A DNA stretch of 9,787 nt from Arcanobacterium_A sp034173665 (GTDB lineage: Bacteria > Actinomycetota > Actinomycetes > Actinomycetales > Actinomycetaceae). How positions within the stretch are numbered: the stretch's first letter is position 1; every line of letters begins with the position of its first letter. Under the pieces are notes generated by a model. The model did no database searches and was not told where the DNA came from. It saw only the letters and a program-made list of their open reading frames with translations. A program made the position numbers and the translations under genes. This document shows positions 1-5,581 of the stretch, in pieces. The stretch is taken from positions 1 through 9,787 of the forward strand of contig JAXFDG010000060.1 of NCBI GenBank assembly GCA_034173665.1, written 5' to 3'.

Positions 1-246
1 AATTTCATCACGAATTTTCATCCCTAATCCGATACCACCAAGTTTGGCTGCTTCGGCATCAAGAATCATCAGCTTGAAGTTACCTTCTTTGACCTTGATT
101 TCTGCGCCTTCCCAGGTAGCTGCTTCAACCCAATTAATTTCTGGGGTATTTGCTGCTGGACGCCGCCCTACCGAATGCATAACCGCCTGACGCGTTTCAC
201 GATTATCCGAATAAACGAGAACATCGACTCCATTAGCTTCGGTCAT
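1..246 (-). CDS. Receiver-like (response-regulator fold) protein, N-terminal part only
   Basis: Reading leftwards from an ATG at 246-244 there are 82 uninterrupted codons before the window edge; the C-terminal part lies outside. A good Shine-Dalgarno (GGAGG, minus strand, 260-256) sits nine bases before the ATG and fixes the start. The protein opens with a beta strand and an acidic turn (VLVYSDNRETRQAV, residues 9-22), and a second strand ends in Asp63 (LMILDAE, residues 59-65), followed by a Gly-rich loop. This is the spacing of a CheY-type receiver with Asp63 as phosphoacceptor. Only one acid (Asp14) is present where canonical receivers usually have two. I recall similar single-domain receiver-like proteins with a GRRPAA-like motif (here residues 28-32) in actinobacteria, where they are often annotated as response regulators; that is memory, not a search. 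No output domain is visible. Role unknown; it is transcribed divergently from sodA. Confidence 0.75.
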   Translation of the reverse strand, partial: MTEANGVDVLVYSDNRETRQAVMHSVGRRPAANTPEINWVEAATWEGAEIKVKEGNFKLMILDAEAAKLGGIGLGMKIRDEI

Positions 247-286
247 AGTCAGATTCCTCCATCTGTAACAGGCATTAAACAGAACC

Positions 287-292
287 ATTCTA
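287..292 (-). promoter_or_regulatory. Candidate -10 box of the receiver-like gene
   Basis: On the minus strand this reads TAGAAT, five of six matches to TATAAT. It would start transcription near 280, giving a leader of about 34 bases that contains the GGAGG ribosome binding site. No convincing -35 hexamer lies 16-18 bases upstream, so this is a position-based guess. Confidence 0.3.
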
Positions 293-426
293 CCGCTAAG
301 CTGCTTTCACTGCACTCTTCCCGGCCACAGATTTCAAAGATAAATTTTCGAAATATAGTTCTCTCAGTGCCTCTAAACAACCTAATACCCTTATAGCGTT
401 TAGCAATGGACACCTAGAAATGAATC

Positions 427-471
427 TCTAGAAACGTAAGATTCTGATCTCCTCTAAGCAACTTGAGACTC
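427..471. repeat. Degenerate intergenic repeat, copy A
   Basis: Aligned without gaps to 6285-6329, this segment shares the blocks TCTAG, TAAGATTCTGA and CTAAG at identical spacing, with 29 of 45 positions identical by hand count. Both copies are in or at the edge of intergenic spacers. Origin and function are unknown. Confidence 0.45.
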
Positions 472-487
472 TAATAAAGTTCGGCTC

Positions 488-545
488 TTGGCGCATTTAG
501 GTCACATTATAAGAATAAATCTTGATTTCGAGATAAAATAATAAT
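488..545 (+). promoter_or_regulatory. Candidate sodA promoter region
   Basis: Two -10-like hexamers are visible: TATAAG at 508-513 and TAAAAT at 534-539, each five of six matches to TATAAT. Neither has a good -35 at normal spacing; TTGGCG (488-493) is only 14 bases before the first. TTAGGTCA at 497-504 resembles one half of a DtxR/IdeR-type site, but the other half is not recognisable. Which box is used cannot be decided from sequence. Confidence 0.3.
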
Positions 546-574
546 GAATTTTAAACAATAAGTTAGGAGCAGCT

Positions 575-1198
575 TTGGCTATCTACACTCTTCCAGAACT
601 TGATTACGACTACTCGGCTCTTGAGCCACATATTTCCGGCAGGATTATGGAACTTCACCATTCCAAGCATCATGCCGCATACGTTGCCGGTGCAAATGCT
701 GCACTTGAGAACCTCGCAGCAGCTCGCGAGGCTGGCGATCTTTCCAAGATTAATCAGTTCTCAAAGGACCTTGCTTTCAATCTTGGTGGCCATACTAATC
801 ACTCAATCTTCTGGAAGAACCTCTCCCCTAATGGCGGCGGCGAACCAGAAGGCGAAATTGCTGAAGCAATTAAGGATTCTTTCGGCTCCTTCGAAAACTT
901 TAAGAAGCACTTTGCTGCAGCAGCTGTTGGCATCCAGGGATCTGGCTGGGCAGTTCTTGCATATGACACCATCAGCAAGAAGCTTAATATCTTCCAGCTC
1001 TTTGATCAGCAGTCCAATGTGCCAGTAGCAACCGTTCCACTATTCATGCTCGATATGTGGGAGCACGCATTCTACCTAGACTACTTAAATGTTAAGGCAG
1101 ATTACGTGGCAGCAGCTTGGAACCTAGTAAATTGGGAAGACGTAAATGCACGTCTTGCAGAAGCTGTAGCAAACGCAAACGCGCTAGTAGTTCGCTAA
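575..1198 (+). CDS. sodA: Superoxide dismutase, Mn/Fe family, with Mn-type second shell
   Basis: Cytoplasmic enzyme that converts superoxide to hydrogen peroxide and oxygen. It has 207 residues, the same length as M. tuberculosis SodA, and opens with the same TLP-LD-DY-ALEPHISG pattern. All four metal ligands are present: His28, His76, Asp160 and His164 (the last two in DMWEHAFYLDY, residues 160-170). Gly72 (in GGHTNHS) and Gln145 (in FDQQSN) match the Mn-specific E. coli enzyme, whereas M. tuberculosis FeSOD has His145, so Mn use or cambialism is likely. No signal peptide is visible. The start is TTG at 575, supported by AGGAG at 565-569, five bases upstream, and by the family N-terminus. 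The gene stands alone, with its own upstream spacer and a hairpin downstream. The last five codons and the stop are repeated directly after the gene. Confidence 0.97.
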   Translation: MAIYTLPELDYDYSALEPHISGRIMELHHSKHHAAYVAGANAALENLAAAREAGDLSKINQFSKDLAFNLGGHTNHSIFWKNLSPNGGGEPEGEIAEAIKDSFGSFENFKKHFAAAAVGIQGSGWAVLAYDTISKKLNIFQLFDQQSNVPVATVPLFMLDMWEHAFYLDYLNVKADYVAAAWNLVNWEDVNARLAEAVANANALVVR

Positions 1199-1257
1199 AC
1201 ATACAAAAGTAAACTAAATCGCTAGTCGTTCGCTAAACATACAAAAGTAAACTAAAT
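1182..1257 (+). repeat. Tandem 38-bp duplication of the sodA 3' end
   Basis: Two head-to-tail 38-bp copies occupy 1182-1219 and 1220-1257. They differ only at one base (A at 1189, C at 1227). The first copy contains the last sodA codons and the TAA stop at 1196-1198; the second is wholly untranslated. The near identity implies a recent event. The duplication pushes the terminator hairpin 38 bp further from the stop codon. Confidence 0.95.
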
Positions 1258-1301
1258 ATGGGGACCCAGTAAATCTGGGTCCCCATATTCATTCCCGTTT
1301 T
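1255..1301 (+). terminator. Terminator hairpin downstream of sodA
   Basis: The arms ATATGGGGACCCAG (1256-1269) and CTGGGTCCCCATAT (1275-1288) pair perfectly, with one more A-T pair at 1255/1289, giving a 15-bp stem around a TAAAT loop. No T run follows directly; TTTT comes only at 1298-1301. This fits the tail-poor terminators common in actinobacteria. As a perfect inverted repeat it could also act on transcripts coming from the FKBP gene on the other strand. Confidence 0.75.
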
Positions 1302-1330
1302 AAGAACTTCTTCTCCAGAGTCCTAAACTC

Positions 1331-1350
1331 TCTAAACTCCAAAGTTTAGA
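1331..1350. repeat. Short AT-rich hairpin, related to the degenerate intergenic repeat
   Basis: TCTAAACT (1331-1338) and AGTTTAGA (1343-1350) form a perfect 8-bp inverted repeat around CCAA. The segment resembles 6321-6338, sharing TCTA-A-TCC followed by AAGTTT, so it may be a further copy of the degenerate spacer repeat. Function unknown. Confidence 0.4.
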
Positions 1351-1366
1351 AATCCGTACCTTATCC

Positions 1367-1416
1367 AGAGCAGGAAAGCGCTAAATTTCAGTATGAAAAT
1401 GACTATTTCCCGCTCT
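1367..1416. repeat. Nested hairpin just downstream of the FKBP lipoprotein gene
   Basis: An 11-bp stem with one A-C mismatch (1367-1377 with 1406-1416) encloses a second perfect stem, TTTCA (1386-1390) with TGAAA (1394-1398), loop GTA. It begins four bases past the FKBP stop codon. There is no T run on the minus strand after it, so it may be a 3'-end structure or tail-less terminator rather than a classical intrinsic terminator. Confidence 0.35.
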
Positions 1417-1419
1417 CAG

Positions 1420-2367
1420 TTACTTAACTTGCCCCAAAATATCTAGAACAACAGCGTAAGCTGGGCTAGTTACTTCATCGCCAGACTTCGAAGCTGGAGA
1501 AGTAATAAGAACTCGCGAGCCTATCGGTAATCCTTTGAGCCCTTCAAAGAAAGGCATCTGAGAGATTTTAATTGCCGCCGGACCAGTGCGACCATAAGTA
1601 GTTTCACTTCCGGAATTATCCCAATAAGACATCATGTACTGGATAAAAACTGTGGAATCTCCATCAGCTACTGGTTCGCCTTTACCACGTGCAATAACTA
1701 TGGTTTGTGATTCGGTAGGTTCAGGTTGATCTGGTTTTACCAATAAAGTTACTGGCTGCCCTAATTCTCCACCAATCTCAACCGGAAGAGCAGCTAAGTC
1801 AGCTTCTGGAGTAGCATCAGCACTACCTGCTTCTGACTTTCCATATGCATCTACAATTTCAATGTAAAAAGCAATTACGTCGTCTTCACCAATACCAGCA
1901 TTTGGTTGGCCACCAGTTGGCCCATATCCGAGATCAGCAGGAACTGAGAGAATTAATTTCGTACCAACTTTTTGTCCAGTCAATCCCTGAGTCCAGCCCA
2001 GAATTACTCCTTCAAGACTAAAGCCGGTTGGTTGTTTCCGAGTATAAGAACTGTCGAAAGGAGTATCTTCACCCCATACTTGACCAGTGTAATTTGCAAT
2101 TACAAAATCAGTTGAAGTGATTTCATCTCCAGTGCCTTCTTCAATAACCTGCACTAGCAAATCTTTTGGTGGAGCCAGTTGTGGGAAATCAATTTTTACT
2201 ACGCCATCTTCAGTTTTAGTTTTCAGCTCACGCCCATCCCAAGCTGGAAGATTTTCAACATTAATCGCATTTTGTGCATCGTTAGTATCGTTTGAATTGC
2301 TAGAGCAAGCACTCAACCCAAGAGCAAGAACTGCCGTGAGCCCAATTGCACCAATTTTACGTAACAT
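1420..2367 (-). CDS. Lipoprotein with two FKBP-type peptidyl-prolyl isomerase domains
   Basis: Predicted membrane-anchored prolyl cis-trans isomerase that would act on exported proteins outside the membrane. The 315-residue product starts with a lipoprotein signal (LRK, hydrophobic stretch, LSAC lipobox), making Cys21 the lipidated residue, followed by a Ser/Asn-rich linker. FKBP domain 1 (about residues 70-175) keeps the usual active-site positions: Tyr93 (NYTG), Phe104 and Asp105 (PFDSS), Val121-Ile122, Trp125 and Tyr148 (GYG). Domain 2 (about 205-315) follows the fold (FIQYMMSYW, then FFEGLKGLPIGSRVLI) but has Phe at the Trp position and no GYG loop, so it is probably inactive. The start ATG has AAAGGA six bases upstream (2379-2374). 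The gene lies just downstream of the erpA terminator, with only about 30 bp in between, so it is expressed either by read-through or from a promoter overlapping that hairpin. Confidence 0.92.
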   Translation of the reverse strand: MLRKIGAIGLTAVLALGLSACSSNSNDTNDAQNAINVENLPAWDGRELKTKTEDGVVKIDFPQLAPPKDLLVQVIEEGTGDEITSTDFVIANYTGQVWGEDTPFDSSYTRKQPTGFSLEGVILGWTQGLTGQKVGTKLILSVPADLGYGPTGGQPNAGIGEDDVIAFYIEIVDAYGKSEAGSADATPEADLAALPVEIGGELGQPVTLLVKPDQPEPTESQTIVIARGKGEPVADGDSTVFIQYMMSYWDNSGSETTYGRTGPAAIKISQMPFFEGLKGLPIGSRVLITSPASKSGDEVTSPAYAVVLDILGQVK

Positions 2368-2396
2368 CTTTTATCCTTTATTCGCAGATGATATGT

Positions 2397-2437
2397 AAAA
2401 GCCTCCCCCTCATGCTAAGCGCATGATTTGGGAGGCT
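2397..2437 (-). terminator. Intrinsic terminator of erpA
   Basis: GCCTCCC (2401-2407) pairs with GGGAGGC (2430-2436), and an inner stem TCATGC (2410-2415) pairs with GCATGA (2421-2426) around a TAAGC loop, with a small internal bulge. Read on the minus strand the hairpin starts a few bases after the erpA stop codon and is followed by TTTTA. It separates erpA from the FKBP gene. Confidence 0.8.
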
Positions 2438-2442
2438 AAAAC

Positions 2443-2787
2443 TCAGTGGAAAGACTCTCCACAAGCACAGGTTCCTGCAGCATTTGGATTGTCAATTGTG
2501 AAACCTTGACGTTCAATAGTGTCTGCGAAATCAATAGTCGCACCGTCAAGATAAGGTGCAGACATTTTGTCCACCACTACTCCAACGCCATCAAAATCCC
2601 GAAGAGTGTCATCTTCAAGCAAACGCTCATCAAAATATAACTGATACATCAAACCAGAGCAGCCACCAGGTTGCACTGCAACACGGAGACGAAGATCATC
2701 GCGTCCCTCTTGTTCGAGCAGTGACTTCACCTTTTCTGCAGCAACATCAGTGAGATTTACGTTGTGGCTGGCAACCGTTTCGGTCAT
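2443..2787 (-). CDS. erpA: A-type iron-sulfur cluster carrier/insertion protein (HesB/IscA/ErpA family)
   Basis: Small cytoplasmic carrier that binds Fe-S clusters and passes them to client enzymes. From the preferred start the protein has 114 residues, close to the family norm. The three cluster-binding cysteines are present: Cys43 in QPGGCSGL and Cys107 and Cys109 in the C-terminal GTCACGESF. The central LRVAVQPGGCSGL and the DGATIDFADT and GFTIDNPNA stretches look typical of actinobacterial members. The frame is open to an ATG at 2817 (124 residues), but GGAGG at 2797-2793 lies five bases before the ATG at 2787, and the extra ten residues are not family-like, so 2787 is preferred. The gene is third in the minus-strand series and is followed by a clear terminator. 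The ErpA next to glycerate-kinase-fold arrangement is also found in mycobacteria. The symbol follows common actinobacterial usage; IscA/SufA naming is possible. Confidence 0.93.
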   Translation of the reverse strand: MTETVASHNVNLTDVAAEKVKSLLEQEGRDDLRLRVAVQPGGCSGLMYQLYFDERLLEDDTLRDFDGVGVVVDKMSAPYLDGATIDFADTIERQGFTIDNPNAAGTCACGESFH

Positions 2788-2837
2788 CGAATCCTCCATT
2801 TTATTTAGTCTAGACAAGCCTACTTTACCCGGATTTT

Positions 2838-2865
2838 AAAAACTCAGCGAACTATTTCAGTTTCG
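2838..2865 (-). terminator. Weak candidate terminator after the glycerate-kinase-like gene
   Basis: On the minus strand CGAAACT pairs with AGTTCG (one bulged A) around a GAAAT loop, and TTTTT follows after five bases (2842-2838). The stem is short and AT-rich. It may reduce read-through from the upstream gene pair into erpA. Confidence 0.25.
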
Positions 2866-2883
2866 TTATCCCCCTAGCGAAAG

Positions 2884-4134
2884 TTACCCAGGAAATTCCC
2901 AAGTCCATGTATGCAAAACTCGTTCAAGAGAACTCCGATATTGGGTAAAAAACACATCCAAAAATTTCTCTTCCACTAATTCCACTCCAGTTCTCACTAA
3001 TGGAATAGAAGAATCAGACAAAACCGGGTGAGAAAAAATTTGATGCACTCCAGCAAGACCTAGTTTGCCGAGCTCACCTCGACGGAGAGTATTGCGCGAA
3101 GAAAGCAACACCAATGGCACACCTGCATCTAAAGCCAAATCAGAAATAATTTGGAAAATTCGCGGAGAAATTTGCTGCACGTCGTCGGTAATAAAGAGGA
3201 GCAAATCAGCTTCAGATAAAGCTGTAACTTTTTGCTGATACTGCGGAATTCCTAGCAAAAAATCACCTAAAAGTACCGGACGATACCGAGGATCTTGAAA
3301 AACTGCACCCAAGCCTCCAGCTACGCCTGAAATTTTTACTTTCCCGGAATCTGAGAAATCTCCAACCGACGACGTGCTGTGTAGCTTTAATTGCGGGGTA
3401 AGTTCAAACTTACTTAGCTTCGTAGCGAAACCACCAATTTTTCGCTCAAAATCTTGCGCAACTTGCCGATCTAACCCCAGAAAAGTCCAGGCATAAGCCA
3501 TCCCCGAAAGACCAAGCAAAGCCTGTTCTTCAGAATAAGTAACTCGAATTTCTAATTCTGAAAGAGCTTGATGAAACTGTTGCAATTGCGTCAATAATTC
3601 ATTTTCATCGGCAGCTTCTGCACAGCCTAAAAACTCGGCAAGCATTCCCAAGCCAAGATCGCTATGAGTAGATAAACGCGGTAAATGTAAATGAATCTGA
3701 ACTTGTCGAGATTTTAAACCTGCTCTTAAATTTGCCGGTAGTTTCGTCTCAACCGATAAATTTTTCCCATCCTGAACCCACCCGAGTAATTCGCGCAAAG
3801 CTTTTCCAAGCGAAGCTGTGCTTTCTGTTGGCAAAGAGGTGAGCTGCGAGGAAATACTATAGGAAGTTGAAAGGTCAATCAGAATTGTTTTTGCTTTAGC
3901 AAAATATTCCACCTTGATTTCATCTTTTGGTTGGGAAAGGCAATGCGCATAATCCGCAAATAGCACTGAATATATCTCTGATAAGCCACTACCAAAGCCA
4001 GGGAGATCAGTTGGAGCTAGAAGATAGTCCAACTGATCTTCAGGACGCTTTTCCGCCCATACGGAAATAAAATTTTCAGCAATTTTCTGTGCCGAAATCC
4101 CACAAAGCGAAGTGGTAATTGCAGTGATTCGCAC
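2884..4134 (-). CDS. Divergent glycerate-kinase-fold protein, catalytic motifs lost
   Basis: The 416-residue product appears distantly related to bacterial glycerate 2-kinases (GlxK/GarK family). The N-terminus (MRI, then SLCGISAQKIAENF) aligns with the family's DSFKG-SA opening, and VAGGLGAVF (271-279) matches the GG-GAG segment. A domain near 301-346 ending in DAGVPLVLLSS follows the family's C-terminal pattern. However, the signature residues are missing: the DSFKG Asp and Lys are Thr8 and Cys11, the ADGGEGT loop is replaced by PTDLPGFGSG (41-50), and the TGEG-LD-Q loop by ITDDVQQISP (315-324). It is probably not an active kinase. The start is GTG, three bases after the TGA of the upstream dipeptidase gene, so translation is probably coupled; a GGGGA within that gene's end may serve as ribosome binding site. 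M. tuberculosis Rv2205c, next to erpA-like Rv2204c, is the likely positional counterpart. Family assignment is moderate; function is unknown. Confidence 0.75.
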   Translation of the reverse strand: MRITAITTSLCGISAQKIAENFISVWAEKRPEDQLDYLLAPTDLPGFGSGLSEIYSVLFADYAHCLSQPKDEIKVEYFAKAKTILIDLSTSYSISSQLTSLPTESTASLGKALRELLGWVQDGKNLSVETKLPANLRAGLKSRQVQIHLHLPRLSTHSDLGLGMLAEFLGCAEAADENELLTQLQQFHQALSELEIRVTYSEEQALLGLSGMAYAWTFLGLDRQVAQDFERKIGGFATKLSKFELTPQLKLHSTSSVGDFSDSGKVKISGVAGGLGAVFQDPRYRPVLLGDFLLGIPQYQQKVTALSEADLLLFITDDVQQISPRIFQIISDLALDAGVPLVLLSSRNTLRRGELGKLGLAGVHQIFSHPVLSDSSIPLVRTGVELVEEKFLDVFFTQYRSSLERVLHTWTWEFPG

Positions 4135-4137
4135 TCG

Positions 4138-5484
4138 TCATTCCCCGAGTTTAGAGAGCAATAATGCTTCTGCAAGAATTGCCTTTTCCCAATCCCCTAA
4201 ATCAAGGGATTCATTAGCAGAATGAGCTCGGGTATCAGGATCTTCTACGCCAGTTACAAGAATTGCCGCTTCTGGAAGCATCTGGGCAAGATCAGAAATA
4301 AATGGAATCGATCCACCGACTCCAATCTCTACCGGTTCCACGCCGTCCCAAGCCGTATGCAAAGCCCATTTTGCCTCTGCAAATGCTGGGTGAGTTGAAT
4401 CTGCAATAAAGCCTGGACCGGCTTCTTCCAGAGTTACCTTTACCTTGGCGCCAAATGGAACATTCGATTCAAGATGAGAAATTAATGCCTGAGCTGCTTC
4501 GCGAGGATCTTGCTGTGGAGCTACACGCATCGAAAGCGCAAAACGAACATTCGGAATCAGAGTATTTGAAGAAATATCAACCGGAGTGATATCCATACCG
4601 ATTAATGAAATAGTTGGCTTGGTCCATAGACGTGAAGTAAGAGAACCCGTACCAGTAAGTTGGAGTCCAGCTAATAGCCCCATGTCTTGACGTAACTGTT
4701 CTTCTGGATAATCAACGACTGTTTCGTCCACTTGAATCAATCCGGGAACAGCAACTTCACCTTGTTCGTTATGCAAAGTTGCAATTAATCGAGCAGCCAG
4801 AGTCGGCGCATCAATTGTTGGACCAGAATACATCCCTGAATGAAGTGCATGATCAAGCACAGAAAGCTCAACCTCAACTTGCACTACACCCCGGAGAGAG
4901 GTTGTTAATGCTGGAACTCCGACACGCCAATTATTCGAGTCAGCCACAATTACGACATCAGCTTGCAAGCGATCTCGATAAGTAGCTAAGAAATCACTGA
5001 AAGTTGGCGAACCAATTTCTTCTTCACCTTCAACAAAAAGTGTGATTCCAACTCCCGGATCAGCTGCTGAAATAGCAGCTAAATGAAGTACTACCCCAGC
5101 TTTATCGTCTGCTGCACCACGACCGAATAAACGCCCAGCAATTTCAGTAGCCTCATAAGGAGCAGTATTCCATAAAGCGAGGTCTCCTTCTGGTTGTACA
5201 TCATGATGCGCATACAACAACACAGTTGGTTTTCCAGGTTCTGCTGGACGATGCGCCAAAATTGCCGGACGCCCAACTAAACCACTTGCAGTTTTTAACT
5301 TAATAATCTCTGTTTCCAACCCAAGTTTCTGTGCTTCTTGTGCAACCCAAGCTGCACTTCGATCAAGTTCAGACTGATCAAAAGCATCCGCAGAAACCGA
5401 AGGGATCGCAACAAAATCAATGAGTCGTTGTTTATTATTTACGAATTCTTTAGCTACTCGAGCTGACACACTTGCAATATCCAT
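4138..5484 (-). CDS. M20-family metallodipeptidase
   Basis: Predicted cytoplasmic zinc dipeptidase or related amidohydrolase. The 448-residue length fits the ArgE/DapE/CNDP-like M20 group. Expected metal residues are all visible: His93 and Asp95 (YAHHDVQP), bridging Asp126 (GRGAADDKAG), general base Glu154 and ligand Glu155 (EGEEEIGS), Asp182 (VIVADSNNW), and His421 near the end (RAHSANES). The lid/dimerisation domain lies between about 190 and 320 and includes HSGMYSGP, seen in dipeptidase members. The exact substrate cannot be read from sequence, so no symbol is given. The ATG at 5484 has no Shine-Dalgarno, but a TAGAAT box ends six bases before it, suggesting a leaderless mRNA. It is first in the minus-strand series and is followed after three bases by the glycerate-kinase-like gene, with which it probably forms an operon. 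Confidence 0.93.
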   Translation of the reverse strand: MDIASVSARVAKEFVNNKQRLIDFVAIPSVSADAFDQSELDRSAAWVAQEAQKLGLETEIIKLKTASGLVGRPAILAHRPAEPGKPTVLLYAHHDVQPEGDLALWNTAPYEATEIAGRLFGRGAADDKAGVVLHLAAISAADPGVGITLFVEGEEEIGSPTFSDFLATYRDRLQADVVIVADSNNWRVGVPALTTSLRGVVQVEVELSVLDHALHSGMYSGPTIDAPTLAARLIATLHNEQGEVAVPGLIQVDETVVDYPEEQLRQDMGLLAGLQLTGTGSLTSRLWTKPTISLIGMDITPVDISSNTLIPNVRFALSMRVAPQQDPREAAQALISHLESNVPFGAKVKVTLEEAGPGFIADSTHPAFAEAKWALHTAWDGVEPVEIGVGGSIPFISDLAQMLPEAAILVTGVEDPDTRAHSANESLDLGDWEKAILAEALLLSKLGE

Positions 5485-5490
5485 AGCTAA

Positions 5491-5496
5491 ATTCTA
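5491..5496 (-). promoter_or_regulatory. -10 box placed for leaderless transcription of the M20 dipeptidase
   Basis: On the minus strand TAGAAT (five of six to TATAAT) is followed by six bases, TTAGCT, and then the ATG at 5484. Normal -10 to start-site spacing would place the first transcribed base on the A of the ATG. No Shine-Dalgarno-like sequence is present, which agrees. The -35 region is poor (ATAAGG at 17-bp spacing). Confidence 0.5.
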
Positions 5497-5532
5497 AACC
5501 ATTTACCGTCTCACCTTATTTATTCGTTAAGA

Positions 5533-5545
5533 TTATCTCGGATAA
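5533..5545. promoter_or_regulatory. Small palindrome in the dipeptidase/DUF3043 divergent spacer
   Basis: TTATC (5533-5537) and GATAA (5541-5545) flank TCG. It lies midway in the 97-bp spacer between the divergent genes and could be an operator for both, but a 5-bp arm pair in AT-rich DNA can arise by chance. Confidence 0.2.
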
Positions 5546-5581
5546 CCTACCGCCAAACTAGTGATGAGGAACTAGATTTTC

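Larger units (their letters stand above)
247..574. other. Divergent AT-rich intergenic spacer upstream of sodA
   Basis: This 328-bp stretch lies between the divergent receiver-like gene and sodA. I see no convincing gene in it; an open frame at 175-396 mostly overlaps the receiver-like gene and has no ribosome binding site. It holds the candidate promoters for both neighbours, an inverted pair CTAAAC (372-377) and GTTTAG (399-404), a short direct repeat CTAGAAA (414-420 and 428-434), and at 427-471 one copy of a degenerate repeat that recurs near 6285-6329. Confidence 0.7.

Noticed and set aside
175..396. 73-codon open frame on the plus strand before sodA
   Set aside because: It overlaps the receiver-like gene on the other strand, has no ribosome binding site and its protein shows no recognisable motif.
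497..513. Possible DtxR/IdeR-type metal regulator site upstream of sodA
   Set aside because: Only the left half (TTAGGTCA) resembles the consensus; the right half does not, so a site cannot be claimed.
600..1028. 142-codon plus-strand frame inside sodA
   Set aside because: It lies fully within the well-supported sodA in another frame, and its composition looks like a shadow.
2117..2398. 93-codon plus-strand frame
   Set aside because: It is antisense to the FKBP lipoprotein signal peptide and first domain, with no independent support.
2788..2817. Ten-residue upstream extension of ErpA from the ATG at 2817
   Set aside because: GGAGG lies just before the internal ATG at 2787, and the extension is not like the family N-terminus.
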